Part shown: positions 36,800 to 48,706 of the stretch, in pieces
How positions within the stretch are numbered: the stretch's first letter is position 1
Layout of the letters: every line of letters starts with the position of its first letter
Assembly (NCBI GenBank): GCA_039619475.1
Contig: CM077115.1
Span: 294,191,756 to 294,255,755, forward strand
Direction of reading: 5' to 3'
Length of the DNA stretch: 64,000 nt
DNA from: Icerya purchasi
Taxonomy: Eukaryota > Arthropoda > Insecta > Hemiptera > Monophlebidae
The notes under the pieces: generated by a model
Database searches by the model: none
What the model was told of the DNA's origin: nothing
Seen by the model: the letters and a program-made list of their open reading frames with translations, nothing else
Program-made: the position numbers and the translations under genes

Positions 36800-38610
36800 G
36801 GGGAAAGTGGGGCAAAATCGGGACCCTAAACTATTATCGTATCTAAAAAAGCTCCTGCTATATAGAATTCGATAAAAATTACTTTGTAGGTTAATATATT
36901 TGTATCTAAACTGAAATAGAATCACTTACTTAGGCAAACTCTATTAGATATGGAGAGAGAGCGTTTACCAAAAAAATTACATTTTCCCGATTTTGCCCCA
37001 CTAGGTGGGGCACAACCGGGTATGCTTTTTGGTGATACCCGATTTTGCCCCATTTATTCCAAACATAAATAAAACAACAAAAAATATATAGAAACCGAAT
37101 CAATTATTGACAAAAATCACACACAAAAGTGTCATCTTCTTCATTAGCATTACAGCAAGCCTCGTGTGCCTAACATAAGCAGTTGACACACATCCAGACT
37201 TCGTTTTTGAAGCGAGAATATAGCTCGTTACAAAAGATGCAAGCTCCGTCGTGATCGTGATCTTCTTCTGACGAAGAATCGCTGACCGGATCTGCGATCC
37301 GTTGATTTTTAGACTTTTTCTGCCTTTTCTGCTTTAATTTAGTTTGGGAAACTTCATTTCCCTTACGTTTTCTTGGAGCTCTCTTATTTGGAGACAAGGA
37401 AAGTTTCTTTTTGCCTTGATTCTTTAAAGTCTGGAGCATCTTCAATTCTAGTTTGTAAGGCGAGGAAGTCAATATCGCAGTCTTTCCTCTTCTGTTCATA
37501 CCTTTTCTTTCTTTTTCTCTAAACAGTTCTGTGGGAACTGGCTTTATTTCTTTCGGAGAAACGGCAAATGAAGTGGAAGGTACAGCTCTATCAATTACAA
37601 ATATGGACGGTTGGGCTCTATTTTCAGTAGATGGGGGTGAACGGAGTTCCTTGACTGTGGTTACAGGTCGTTGGACAGTTTTCCTCGATTTGGATTCCTT
37701 CATCTGTAGGTGCAAATTGTTGTATTACATTCTCTCTCGTAGAGCTTGCTATCATCTGTAGGTGTAGATTGTTGGACTACATCGTCTCTTGAGGAGTTTG
37801 GTAGGTTTCCATCGCCTGTAGCTGTAGACTGTTGAGCTGCAACTTCTACCGACAAGCCTGGGTGGATCCCAATATGTGACGCGGGGGATGGTTCTTGAAA
37901 TTCTAAGTCTAACAGAATTGAACGACAAACGCAACGCCAAATCGAACTATCCACTCTTATCAGTAACGCACACCACGATCTAGATCGCCACTCTGGCGCC
38001 GTACACAACCGAATTTCTCACGAATTTGTCGATTTAGCGTTCTTGCCGGAGAATGTGACGTTGCACGCTGCTCGAGGAAGCCCGAGAAATTATCAAAAAA
38101 ACGGAAAAATGGAATTTAGAAAATCATCATTATCATTTTTTGTCTCAATATGTATAGTTTTTCTTTTGATTAATATTATAACTTCAAAAAATAATAAGGG
38201 GTAAAACCGGACTGCCCCATATTTTAGTATCCGATTTTACCCCGAGCAGACCATAATCAAACAAAATGGTGTCACTCGGCGATGACTCAACATAAACAAT
38301 TGAATAAACCTTAGAAATGTTTTTTATACTATGCATAATCAATGAAATACTCATCACTATATGTTGTGTAAAGTCAAATGTGATCCACTGTACTTAAAAT
38401 CAATACAAAAATCGATAATATTTCACCAATTTTCAATAAAAATCATTCCAAGACACAAAAAAACACGACGTGCGTAGTGAACCTGTTACAGACTATCATT
38501 GCGTTAGGAGCTACGTAATTCACTATAAAATCCGTTGATGTCGCCTGTAGTTATGGAAATTATGAGATACCCGATTTGACCCGCCTACCCGGTTTTATAC
38601 AACTTTCCCC
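36800..38610 (-). mobile_element. Pogo-like (Tc1/mariner superfamily) element, non-autonomous
   Basis: Flanked by TA at 36798-36799 and 38611-38612. The termini start GGGGAAAGT on both sides (left GGGGAAAGTGGGGCAAAATC; right, read inward, GGGGAAAGTTGTATAAAACC). Copies of a CCCGATTTTGCCCCA-type motif recur just inside both ends, for example near 36988 and 37039 at the left, with degenerate versions near 38200-38240 at the right. The only coding remnant is the C-terminal tail of a pogo/Tigger-like transposase. At 1.8 kb it lacks room for the DDE core, so it is an internally deleted derivative. Confidence 0.65.
37104..38008 (-). pseudogene. Pogo-like transposase C-terminal tail with PHD-like zinc motif
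   Basis: The minus strand has a Lys/Arg-rich, Ser-rich linker with GKTAILTSSPYKLELK and a block of basic residues. An acidic stretch (SDSSSEEDHDHD) follows, then cysteine pairs: CIFCNELYSRF, CVNCLC, a TAG, AHEACCN and CDFCQ, ending at the TAA at 37104-37106. The order C-x2-C, C-x2-C, H-x2-C, C-x2-C resembles the PHD-like tail of insect pogo/Tigger-type transposases. The TAG at about 37170 replaces an expected aromatic residue before AHEACC. A frameshift lies near 37700, upstream of which the frame reads GIHPGLSVEVAAQQSTATG. The DDE catalytic domain is absent. Confidence 0.6.
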
Positions 38611-38871
38611 TACATTCATTTCAATGTAATTAAAATATTTGTCATTTTGGTTTTTGCACATTTATTGAACCTAATTCATTTTGAGTATTCATTTTTTTTT
38701 AATAAAACTAAATTTAATTCAGCTAATAAGTTAACACAAAATTTATTGTTTCTGTGGCGGTACGAATTTCACCGGGTCAACTAGTATATATATATATATA
38801 TATATATTCAAGATATTACTTACCGTTTCACCTACGTATATATATATATATACCCGTTTATATCTATATCT

Positions 38872-39330
38872 ATTTTTTTTTTTTTTTTTTTTGGGCGCAT
38901 CAACTATGGACTATTGCCCAGACACAATGGGAAGAAGAGACAACTAACTAGAACCTAATTCGATTGGAGACAGCTGAAATAAAGGAACCAAGGACAAGAA
39001 CAACAGACTGGGAAGGAAGGGACAAGATGTAAGACGCACAGTAAGGAGTGGGAAGCCCCAGCTTTATAAGGTGAAGATAGAAAAGAGAACGCTCCGCAGA
39101 AAGAGCAGAGCACTCGAAGAAAATGTGATCAGGATCACAGACAACTGCTTCATCTGGATGCAACGGACAATGAGGAGAGGGAAGCAAAGAGAAACGATAG
39201 CGTGAAGAGGGCAGCAGTGTGTGATTAAAGCGCAGGCGGACAATAGAGGAAATTATAAATCGTGGAAGAGAGGGAAACTCCGAGAACCATGGATGAGAAG
39301 GAAGTGTGAAATTAATAAAAAAAAAGAAAG
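38872..39330 (-). mobile_element. I-like retrotransposon 3' end, copy D
   Basis: The T-run at 38873-38892 is the tail, and the adjoining GGGCAATAGTCCATAG on the element strand matches the 3' UTR of other copies. The minus strand is open through the ORF2 C-terminus (SLPRFIISSIVRLRFNHTLL, then CDPDHIFFECSALSAERS and PTPYCASYILSLPS). It is short but little damaged, so relatively young. It lies in the TA-rich tract next to the Helitron 3' end. Confidence 0.85.
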
Positions 39331-41852
39331 TTTCACTAGAATTTATATTGCAATAAACATTTTTTTAAATATCTATTTTCTTTTACAGTATTTTTCTCCT
39401 AATTCATTTTAATTTTATCTCTCTTTTATTTAATGAAGTGTATATTTTCCCTACTGATTTATTTCTTTTTTTAGTTTTCTTTCTTTCAGGTCCATATAAC
39501 TAAAATAATAATTAAAATTAACTTTAAGCGCAGATCGTGTCAGTAAACTACAATATTTGGCAAGAGTTAAAGATTTGAGGTAAGTTATATTTTCAGCGTT
39601 AACTATTGAAATTAAGACCTGTTGTAGGATTAATCAATAATTTCGTTATAATTTTAACTTATAAAATATTCTATTGAAAGTTATTTTTTTTATAAAACGC
39701 GACGAATAAATTTCATGTTTACTCAATCACCTAGCAAAATTTAAAAAAGAAATAAATATTATTACTAAAAAATAAATTGTAATTTAATATTTTTCCATAA
39801 CTAATACTTACAGTTATGCATTAATTCAATACTCTGACTATATTATAAAGCTGCTTCTCACGGCTCCACTTGTAAATTTTTACCTTCTTTGCCGAAACAC
39901 TTATTAGGGGCTCAAATGAGCATCATTTACGGAGGTCACATTGCATTCATAAATACTACTGTATGTTTATTATTTCTTTTTCACCATTCCATTTTCCTCA
40001 CATCATTTATGTATACTACAAGCAGTCCATTTACTTATCCATCCTCTTCCTTGGGCTTTAAATATAAACAATTTTTATTCTCTTTTGTTTTTTAATTAAC
40101 AAATTTATGTAAAGATTCCTTCTCCCTCTGCGAAAAAATATTAGCACGATTCGAGTCCACACGTTCAGATGGAGATTCTCAGCCTCTCTGGAACTTATAT
40201 TTGCTGCGGACCTAACAATAGTCAAGAGTTTTGTTTAATTAAAGATTTCTTGTTTGTAAGGAATCGATCTCATTGTCATTAGTTAAACATACTTGTTTTT
40301 CTTCCACACTCACTCTCTCTTTTTTATTATCTTTACAAAAGCATTATTTTAATGTTTTAAGTTTTAACCCTAAAGTTGTTAATGTTAATGAATTAATAAA
40401 ATCTATAATAAAAAACTAAGAAATAACTTTTTTTTGACCTAGGCTGAAAGTTTTGAATTTATACATCCTATCGTAAAAATTTTATTCAAATTTTTATTTT
40501 AAGTGTATTTCATTTTTCTATCTTCTCCGTTTCATTGGGGAAAAAAACTCATAGGTCGGCTGAATCACATCAGAAACTAATAAATTATGCATGAAACCTT
40601 CCGCAGGAATCAATCTATTCAATGGTAAAAATCGGAACAAAATCGGTTTGGTAGTTCCTGAGATTAGCGCGGACAGGCGATTTTCACTTTCATTTTTATA
40701 TGTTTAATCGCACAGTTTAATTTTGTATTTAAAAGTGAATGAGTTTCTTAAAATTCCTTTGAAAATGTTAATAATATACCAAAAAGATTTTGTGTTTCAT
40801 TTCACGTTGAATTTGTGATGTAATCAGGGAAGGTGGATAAAATTGAATTCTCATTTAATAGGTTCCGAAAATTAGTTCTGCATATTAATTGGAAATTAAA
40901 GTCATCGGATAATATAAAAGGGTTTGTCCCTCTTTGGTAATAAATTTATGGGCATGCCACTGATTCGAATTATTGTGTATGTACCAATAATTTAATTTTT
41001 TGCATTTTCCACGGTATTCATTATTTTTTCAAATACGTAGTACACAAACTTTAGAAATCAAATATTTGAATGACAACTTAACAGTTATTAAATAACAAAA
41101 AACGTATTTTGTAAAGATCAATCTAAATTTGTCCTATTTTATTCCTGGCCTAATATAAGGACTAGAAAATATAAAAAAACGTTTGGAGAAGCAAAAGCGC
41201 ATGTGCCAGTAATAAACAAATAAAAATTAGCCTCAAAGATTTATATGATACATAATTTTTCCTTACCAGTTAATTTATTTTCATTACATTCGATGCACTA
41301 CAAATATATGAAATAAGCAAAATAAAAAAAATAAAACTAATTTTCATCATTGCGTCTCCTCTTATTTTTAACACTAACTGTTGAAGTGCTCGCACAGTTT
41401 AATACGAATTAAAAGCGGTCATAAATACTTTCATTCTCTTTCATGGATAATCTGATAACGAAAATAAATGTTCATCATTAACATTATCTAAATTAGCTTT
41501 TCGCCGATTTTTCTTTCAAAGTGCCTCATTATTTCAAAAATTACCAGTAAACATAATAAAGTCGGAGAAGTATAACATTTAAGCATCAAATTAATTTTAA
41601 GCTAAGAATTCTTTTCAATTGTGCAACATTTTTTTTTCCAGAAATTAAGTTGTTTTTTTTTTAAATTATACAGTACCGTTAGAGCTTTGCAACATAAAAT
41701 ACGAACTAATTTACTAATTTTAAATTAATAATGGGCGAATTAAATTTCTACAATTACACTGTTCGCAAAACACTATAATCCAGTCTTACTAATGACTAAC
41801 TGTAAACACTTTTTATCCGCAGATCGCAGCTTGGTTACAATTTTCCTAATTA
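39331..41852. other. Non-coding stretch
   Basis: About 2.5 kb of AT-rich sequence in which nothing could be assigned. A 68-codon plus-strand frame at 39889-40095 has no recognised motif. Confidence 0.4.
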
Positions 41853-42650
41853 ATGTCTTTCTATATGTCCTCATCTAATCTTATCTCCTATCTTGGTATT
41901 AAAAAACAGTGGCGTTTTGTTCCTCATAAAATCCCGATCCTTTCTCTTGTAGCAGCTCGACTGTTCGATTTTTCGCCTCATGTTTTTTCTTATTCCAAGC
42001 TTCCTTACTTTTCCCATGACTTTACCAGCATTTGGCAGACTATTAATCTCCTCTCTCTCCAGACCAGCTCTTTCGCACATTCTACAATTCAAACCGAATT
42101 CCTCTACTTGCTTGATACATCTTTCTCTTCTCATCTAACATTCTTTACTGACGATTCTAAAAATGAGAACGGGGTGGGCGGCGCGGTTACCTCCCTCTCA
42201 CTGCATCACTCTGAATCCGTCAAGCTCCCTTCCTTTTTTGTTCTATCTTCACAGCGGAGTCTATCTCCATTTTACGCGCAATCTCCTTCATTCCATCCAT
42301 AAGAGGGATTAGTAAATGTCTCATTGTCTCCGATTCCAAAAATGTTCTTCGAGCTATTTCTTCTGATTCCTCCAATTCTATTATTCTATCAATTCGTTTT
42401 CTCATATGCAATCTACTCTCATCCCGCTCTACTACTATTGAACTTTTATGGGTTCCTAGCCATTCTGGAATCGAGGGAAAATCTATCCTTCTTTATTTTC
42501 TAAACCCGCCTCTCATGGTTTATTTAACTTCTTTTTTGTACTTCGCAACGTTAATTATAGTAGAGGTAACCAGGTTATTAAGATTCTTACCAAGCCTGAA
42601 GCCATGATTTGCAGACCCAAGTCACTTTCTCATTTACCCAACTTAAAATA
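41853..42650 (+). pseudogene. I-like ORF2 fragment (RT end to RNase H)
   Basis: The plus strand reads WRFVPHKIPILSLVAARLFD, matching WRFSPLKIPILSHVSRRLAP of copy B. The RNase H start LTFFTDDSKNENGVGGAVTS follows (TDDS in place of the usual TDGS), then HHSESVKLPSFFV. After about 42300 the frame is lost but ISDSKN- and VPSHSGI-like pieces remain to about 42480, with scraps of the tail to 42650. It is 5' truncated and decayed. Confidence 0.8.
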
Positions 42651-43259
42651 ATCGGACCCAGAAAAAAACAAAAAAAGCTGGTAAGTAAAGACAGTTGAGA
42701 GAAGAAACTGGCAACCCCATCTTAATAATACGGTCGGACTTGGTACACATTATATGAACCTTATTTTCACAATTTCCGAACAGCAGCCAAGAGTGTTGGA
42801 ATCATTTTACCTAGTTTATCTCTTAATCATTTATTTTTGTTTCCAGTTTAATTTTTACGACATCCACATACGTATAATATACGGAAACCCTAAAAAATCT
42901 CATAAAATCGAATAATTTTAAAATGATTTAACCTGTCAATTTTAAATTGCGCATATAGCTCCCAAAAAAGCATTCTCCTCTTATGAATCACGAAAAAAAC
43001 TCAAGAGTGTATAATATAGAATTTAAAATTACCTAAAAAGTCACTTAAACACGAATAGCTGGCGATATACGTGCAATTCAAAGTTACAGCAAAAGTCAAA
43101 CACCTCACTACAAAAAATAAACATTATTGAAAACTAAACAATAATTCTTGAAAATCGCCTACAAAAGACAAAAAAACGAAAGTTTAGATTTCTTGTTTAT
43201 GTTTTATTTTCCTTAAGCATATTTACAGCTGATCTACGCCTAGAAATAATATGAAGGTG
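42651..43259. other. Non-coding, with a diverged family X relative
   Basis: At about 42865-43090 the order ACGGAAACCCTAAAAAAT, then a long AT-rich block, then CCTAAAAAGTCACTTAAAC echoes family X in the orientation of copy 1. Similarity is weak. The rest is unassigned. Confidence 0.35.
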
Positions 43260-44420
43260 AGGAATCAATTAGATGCAACTTCGGTCAAATATTGATAAAA
43301 TAAAAAAGCACTAAGGATCGGAATAATGAAGATCGATGAGAATGATAAGATATAAGAGGCACAATAAGAATTGCGGAACTTAAGTGACCACAGTTTTGTG
43401 AGAAGGAAATGGGGATTTGATAAAACTATGGAATTCCTGTGTAAGTGTTGTATCGGGAAGCGATTTGGAGAAAAGCGAATGAAAGAGAATACACATTGAA
43501 ACGATTAGAAAGATCCGCAAAACTGAAAGAAAAGTAGGGAAGATTATTATAAAAAATTCTATTGGATGAAAAAGAATTCAGCCGCAAAGCAATGTGGGCT
43601 GGAACAAGTATTTCCTTGGAAGCGTCAATTTTGCAAAATAGAAAGGTACGAAGAAAAAAGTCTAGAGGATGATGGCGGGAGGTATTTACATAGGAAACGA
43701 TATCTTAAATAGGACCTGCGGATGAAAACAGGAGTTGAACTTGACTCGAAGATCTAAGAGCACCTAGGTAAAGACGAATATAAGAATTTAGAATTATATC
43801 CAGCTTGGAAAGAAGTGATCTTAAGGCGCAGCCATAGATAAAGAAGCAGTAATCGAATTTAGAACGGACTATGGATTTATGCAGAGAAATGAGCAGAAGG
43901 GGATCGTTTTTTGTGGAGGAAAGAACTTCCAAAAGCAGACGAGGAAAGGAAATTAATTTGTTCGTAAAAGGACAGACGGCTGTTAAGGAGTACACTGAGA
44001 TAGCAAAAGCAATCTTTACGAGGGATAAATATGGAGTTTAAACATACGTAGACTAAAGCGGGATTGAAAGGATGAAGATAAAAAACAATACATAAAGATT
44101 TTGAAGGAGAAATGGAAAGGTTAAAAGAGGAAAGAGATTATTTCAATGTGGTCAGGAATGAAATGATTTCTTCGTTCGCGTCTAAGATATCGTTGAACGA
44201 GGAAAAAAGAAGAATACATCGAAGGAATAGGAGTTCGTAAAGAGAGAACCAACAGAGATAGTATAAACATAAAAAAGAGTAGGACTAAGGCAGGAACCCT
44301 GAAGAAGACCACGTGAAACAATTCTTGTAACCTGAAACGACGGAGAATAAAGGAGAATAGAACGCGATTCAACATCAGATTGATAATGAGAGAATCGAAA
44401 TTCGTCGGGATGTTTTTGCC
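43260..44420 (-). pseudogene. I-like ORF2 fragment, internally deleted (copy E)
   Basis: On the minus strand, 44375-44121 corresponds to the SRG...QG...SPTLF region of RT in broken frame. 43995-43705 reads PLLLISLHKSIVRSKFDYCF, then SLLSKLDIILNSYIRLYLGA, as in copies A and B. Further down, YCASYILSFSS near 43350 is the ORF2 C-terminus. RNase H is largely missing, so the copy has an internal deletion as well as many stops. Confidence 0.8.
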
Positions 44421-45540
44421 TTAAAAACTTTAATCAAGTACAATAATCTAAAAAAGAATGTATATTTCGAATACGATTGAGAGACATTCGCACCTGTAAT
44501 GATTAAATAAATTTGATATTGAATGAAATATCTGTACATTTACACACTTCTGCAACCTGAAATATGGAGCTTTAAAAATGAATTCAGAAATCATTATATT
44601 AATGCTTATCGTAAAAGTGTGAGTATTTTTAAATGAACAAAACTTAAACTATTATAATGGTGAAAAAAAATCATACTTTCAGAAACGACTAAAACAACAG
44701 TATACCCCTTTTAATACTGAAAAGGTAAACCACTTACATTATGACATTTTTTGTTAATAACAGTTTAGGTGTGCTCACAACTAAAACTTAATATGTTCTG
44801 CTGTGTTGGAATGTATTTTGCAAATAGTTTTGAACCATCCTGAACATAACTTACTATCATAACCAGAAGGACACAAAGTAAAACGTCTGCTTGTTTTTCT
44901 CTCAACTTCATCTGTACTCGATAATACACCTATTAAATGATGAGACATACATGTAATGACGATTATGGTAATCGTACTTTCACTAGCCATTTTTATTTCA
45001 CCTAGTCATTACAAAAATTAAAAAATATAAAAAATAGTTTCTTAACAAAGAAAAATAATTTAGGAAATTATTAAATCGAAATTTGTATAAAATTACACTG
45101 TACGGAATACAAAAATAATTTCTTACGTTAGAAAAAAGATGTCAGAAAAATAATGAAACTAAACTGAATGCCACGGAATAAGAGAAAAAAAGTATTTGGA
45201 AAGATATTCTAAAAAAGCTGTTTATTAAACACAAAGAGCACAGAGAAATTGTCACATTTCTACTATCGCTGAATCGCTTCTAATCAAGGCGTCCTATTGG
45301 TACATCGGAAACAATACAGTGAACCGGTGTGAGTACAATATATAATATTAACGAATATTCAATTTCGTTAGAATAGACATCCTCTGGTTCTTAAGCTGCT
45401 TATAGAAGATTATGTGTAGATGTTCATTTTCTACTGGGTTTTACCTAGCGGTAGTAATTAAAGGTCAACTCTAATTATATTGCGATGATAATTACAACTT
45501 AAACATAGTACTGGCTTTTTACTTATGGACACGGAGAAAA
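44421..45540. other. Mostly non-coding stretch
   Basis: AT-rich, no element recognised. It contains one small gene-like ORF on the minus strand at 44781-44990, listed separately. Confidence 0.4.
44781..44990 (-). CDS. Possible small secreted cysteine-containing peptide, hypothetical
   Basis: An ATG at 44990 in a good context (AAAAATGG) opens 69 codons to a TAG. Residues 6-23 (TITIIVITCMSHHLIGVL) are moderately hydrophobic and could be a signal peptide. The rest is short and polar, with a dibasic site (SRR) and three cysteines: CPSGYDSKLC, then SGWFKTIC. Length, start context and a candidate signal peptide make it the most gene-like small ORF in the window. I recognise no family. It could equally be chance. 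No promoter, splice or neighbour evidence is available. Confidence 0.3.
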   Translation of the reverse strand: MASESTITIIVITCMSHHLIGVLSSTDEVERKTSRRFTLCPSGYDSKLCSGWFKTICKIHSNTAEHIKF

Positions 45541-45544
45541 ACAT

Positions 45545-48140
45545 TTCAGCAACTCGCTCGTGACAATGTGCTCCGGTCAAATTGATGAATACCAATCTAG
45601 GACGAGTAGACGAGTATCCGGCTCCTCAAAACCGGGTCCTTTCGGCTAAGGAAATAAACCCTGAAAGAAAATCCTGCAGTAGGCAACGGGAAATCACCGC
45701 AGTATCTTCCCGTGAATACCATGAAATCTACAATAATCAAAAAGGTCTTGCCATGCGATCCGGCTAGCACCCGGTGTGCCGAAAACCGGGATCGGAATGG
45801 GAAATATGTGATCGGCCATGCGAGTGGGGTAAACCAGCCGCTTCATGGAAAAAACGCGACTGGGAAAAATTTTGCAAAAATCAGAATAAAAATCGGTTTC
45901 GTGGAATGTTAGAGGACTTTTACAAACCGGATAGCTTTGTATTGCGGAAATGAGGAACGAAAGATTAGAAATTGAAATATGCGGTTTATCGGAGACCCAT
46001 TACAGTCAGTCCAGCCATTTCCGTACAGATAAAGGAATACTTTATTGTTCCAGTACGGACACAACAAGTTTTAGTGGCGTTGCTATATGGGTGTCAAAAA
46101 AATTTAACAGGATAGTTACGGATTACAAAACCAAGAGGGTCAAAGTCATAGCTATCAGATTAGAAGTTAGACCGGTTCCTGTTAATATTATACAAGTACG
46201 TGCACTCATTTGTGCGATGAATGAAGAAATAATAGAACTACTATTTTATGAAGATGTTGAAGAACTTATGAAGCATATATCGAACAGAGAAATGCAATCG
46301 TAATGGGGGTGATACGAATGCTAAAATTGGCAGTCGATTCGATACGCAGTTAAGAAGAACAATCGAGAAGTTCGGAATAGGCAGCAGAAACGGGCCAGGT
46401 GAAAGGCTATTACAATTCGCAGTGGAAAATAAACTCAGCTTAATGAACACGATGGTTAAACATCATATAAGACGTTTGTGTACATGGAATGCTCCTGGTG
46501 ATCGTTACAGAAACCAGATTGATTACATTCTAATACAGGAGAGATGAAAATCATCGTACGATACTGTCGTAGCTTATCCTGAAGCAGAGTGCGGATCGGA
46601 TCATAGACCATTAGGTATGACAATGCGGATGAGACTAAAAAGCAAATTTTGTATACCTTGTCAAGAATAGGAACCAAAAATGGAAATTACACGTCCATAA
46701 GATTTTAAGCTAATATTTGAAGAACACGAATAATCAGAGAATGCAGATATGCAAATTCATCGAATCGATCTATTGCGGCGTAATTTTAAAAATAAAACTA
46801 TTCCAGCTATACGGTAAACTCTACCGCAGGAACAAGAGAGAAAACGTAAGCAGCGGATATCGTTCGGAACCGTGCAATTAGCAGCGGATAAAAGAAAATT
46901 GAAAAATAGCACCTGTGCAAATGATCAGGAAATAGCTCGGTTATCCTCGAAAATTGTCGCAAAGATGAAAATACTTACTAGTCAACTATGTGTCAAGAGA
47001 TTCAGAAACACTCGGAGAAAAACGAACCGAGGGATTTATATAAAAAGATTCGCGTAATTACTAGAGAATTTAAGATGAGAAGCTGGGCAATTCAGAGCAA
47101 TCAAAGAAGTATTGAAACAACTGGAGGTAGCAGAGGTGTAGAGACAATATTGTCAAGAACTGTATAGGAATGCAATAGATCTGTAAGAAAAATAATATCA
47201 AATTCGCCATCGGAGTTTAAATACTCAAATCTGAAGTAGAAGAAGCCATAAAATATTTAAAACCAAATAAAGCAACGAGATGCGACGGAATACCTGCAGA
47301 AATAATTAAACAAACGATTGATGCACGAGTTGAAAAAATACATAAAATATGCGAAGAAATTTGGCGAACCGGAAACTGGCCACAGGAATGGTGTAAGGCG
47401 GTCTGTATACCCATTTTTAAAAAAAGGCGAGTTATAAAATTCGAAAATTATAGAACTATTCCATTAATACCGCACACCAGCAAAATAATGCTTCGAATTT
47501 TGAATAGAAGGTTAGCAGGATTTGCATGCAGACAAATTCCGGATGAATAAGCGGGATTTGTCAAAGAAAGACTCGGGAGCAAATATTAGGCATAAGCCAG
47601 CTAATCGAAAAAACTAGAGAACATAATGTTCCGTTAGTGTTATGCTTTATCGACTATTCAAAGGCGTTCGATAATGTTCTTTGGGAAAACTTTTCATTGC
47701 AATTGGAATTCCGAAGCATTTGGCATATCTAATAAATAAAGTATACGAGTATAATATAAATACAGTACGTATTGAAGGCGATATATTGTCAGCAAGGATT
47801 TGTTTTGTCTTCTTTACTTTTTAACTTATATGGTGAGTACATCATGAGACAAGTTCGGCGGGCTCGGATGCTGGTATATCTATTAGTAGAAGAATCATAA
47901 CAATCTACAATTTGCGGATGATATAACGCTTATAATTGACTCTATTGGCGATATGAGAATATTACTGGACCAACTGGATAAGATAAGCGCAAAATATGGA
48001 TTAAAGAAAAATAAGAATAAAACAAAATTGATAGTAATAGATCGAGGTAACTTAATATCGGAACCAGAAAAATAAATCCAAGGTTATGAAACAGTACACG
48101 GCTATGTATATTTCGGATCTCTTATTGAAGATAAGGGCCT
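45545..48140 (+). mobile_element. RTE-type non-LTR retrotransposon, first part
   Basis: It begins with a GC-richer 5' region (about 45545-45890: GTAGGCAACGGGAAATCACC and AGGTCTTGCCATGCGATCCG) of the kind found before RTE polyproteins. The single ORF then runs in broken frames. The endonuclease shows WNVRGLLQTG, GLSETHYSQSSHF, FSGVAIWVSKKF, GDTNAKIGSRF-like sequence near 46310 and RNQIDYILIQER. The RT shows PNKATRCDGIPAEIIKQ, NWPQEWCKAVCIPIFKK, FENYRTIPLIPHTSKIMLRI, FIDYSKAFDN and QFADDITLI. It breaks off after YVYFGSLIEDKG at about 48140 and its tail resumes at 49486. Many stops and shifts are present. Confidence 0.85.
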
Positions 48141-48706
48141 AACAAAACCGCTATTCTGGCATTTATTTCACATCGTCTTAGTTCATTTTGGTCGTACACT
48201 ATCTCCTTCAATAATCTTCCCTATTTTTCCTTTAACTACACTGATCTTTGTCATCCTCCTAAAGTATTTATTCTTCCTCATTTTCGAAAAATCTCCCCCC
48301 AACCATAATTAAACAGGTATTCTACAGCACTATCAATTCCCTATTTCGCTCTCGAGGGGGTCTGGTGCTGTTGGTGCTTCCTTCATCCTTCCTGATTTTA
48401 ACCTATCAGAATCTTTTCGTCTTCCTTATTTCTGTTCCGTATTCATAAACGAATTATTGACTATCCTTCGCTCAATTGTTTTCATTTCCTTGAATCACCT
48501 TTCCTCCAATTTATTAACTATCTCTGATTCTTTGAGTGCTCTTCAGGCCATATCCTCTCCCCTTCTTGATCACTCGTTTGATTTTGTTATCCTCCGTATA
48601 CGTTCACTCATTCATAATCTTTCCTCTCCCCATTCAATTAATATTGATTTTCTGCGGGTACCTAGCTATTTGGGCATATTTGGCAATGAAGCGGCTGATT
48701 CACTTT
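48141..48706 (+). pseudogene. I-like RNase H fragment inserted in the RTE element
   Basis: The plus strand reads GAVGASFILPDFNLSESFRL near 48360, then ISDSLSALQAISSPLLDHSF, then INIDFLRVPSYLGIFGNEAADS. This is the RNase H domain of the I-like family with its SDS and NEAAD motifs. It ends abruptly at about 48704 in a T-run. It sits between the two halves of the RTE element. Confidence 0.85.

Larger units (their letters stand above)
35830..38784 (+). mobile_element. Helitron candidate, non-autonomous, carrying a pogo-like element
   Basis: It begins at 35830 with TCTTTATATATATAATTC after an A and ends at 38781-38784 with CTAG followed by T, as required for Helitron insertion between A and T. 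Near the 5' end is CAGCTGGACCGATTTTGATG, a block common in insect Helitron 5' regions. The 3' end reads GCGGTACGAATTTCACCGGG then TCAACTAG, with a short CGGT/ACCG stem. A second Helitron-like start, TCTATATGTATAAAAC, lies at 36021 followed by CTCAAGGATGGCTAGACCGA, so two related ends may be nested. No Rep/helicase gene is present. The interior also contains family X-like sequence and the pogo-like element. Confidence 0.6.
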
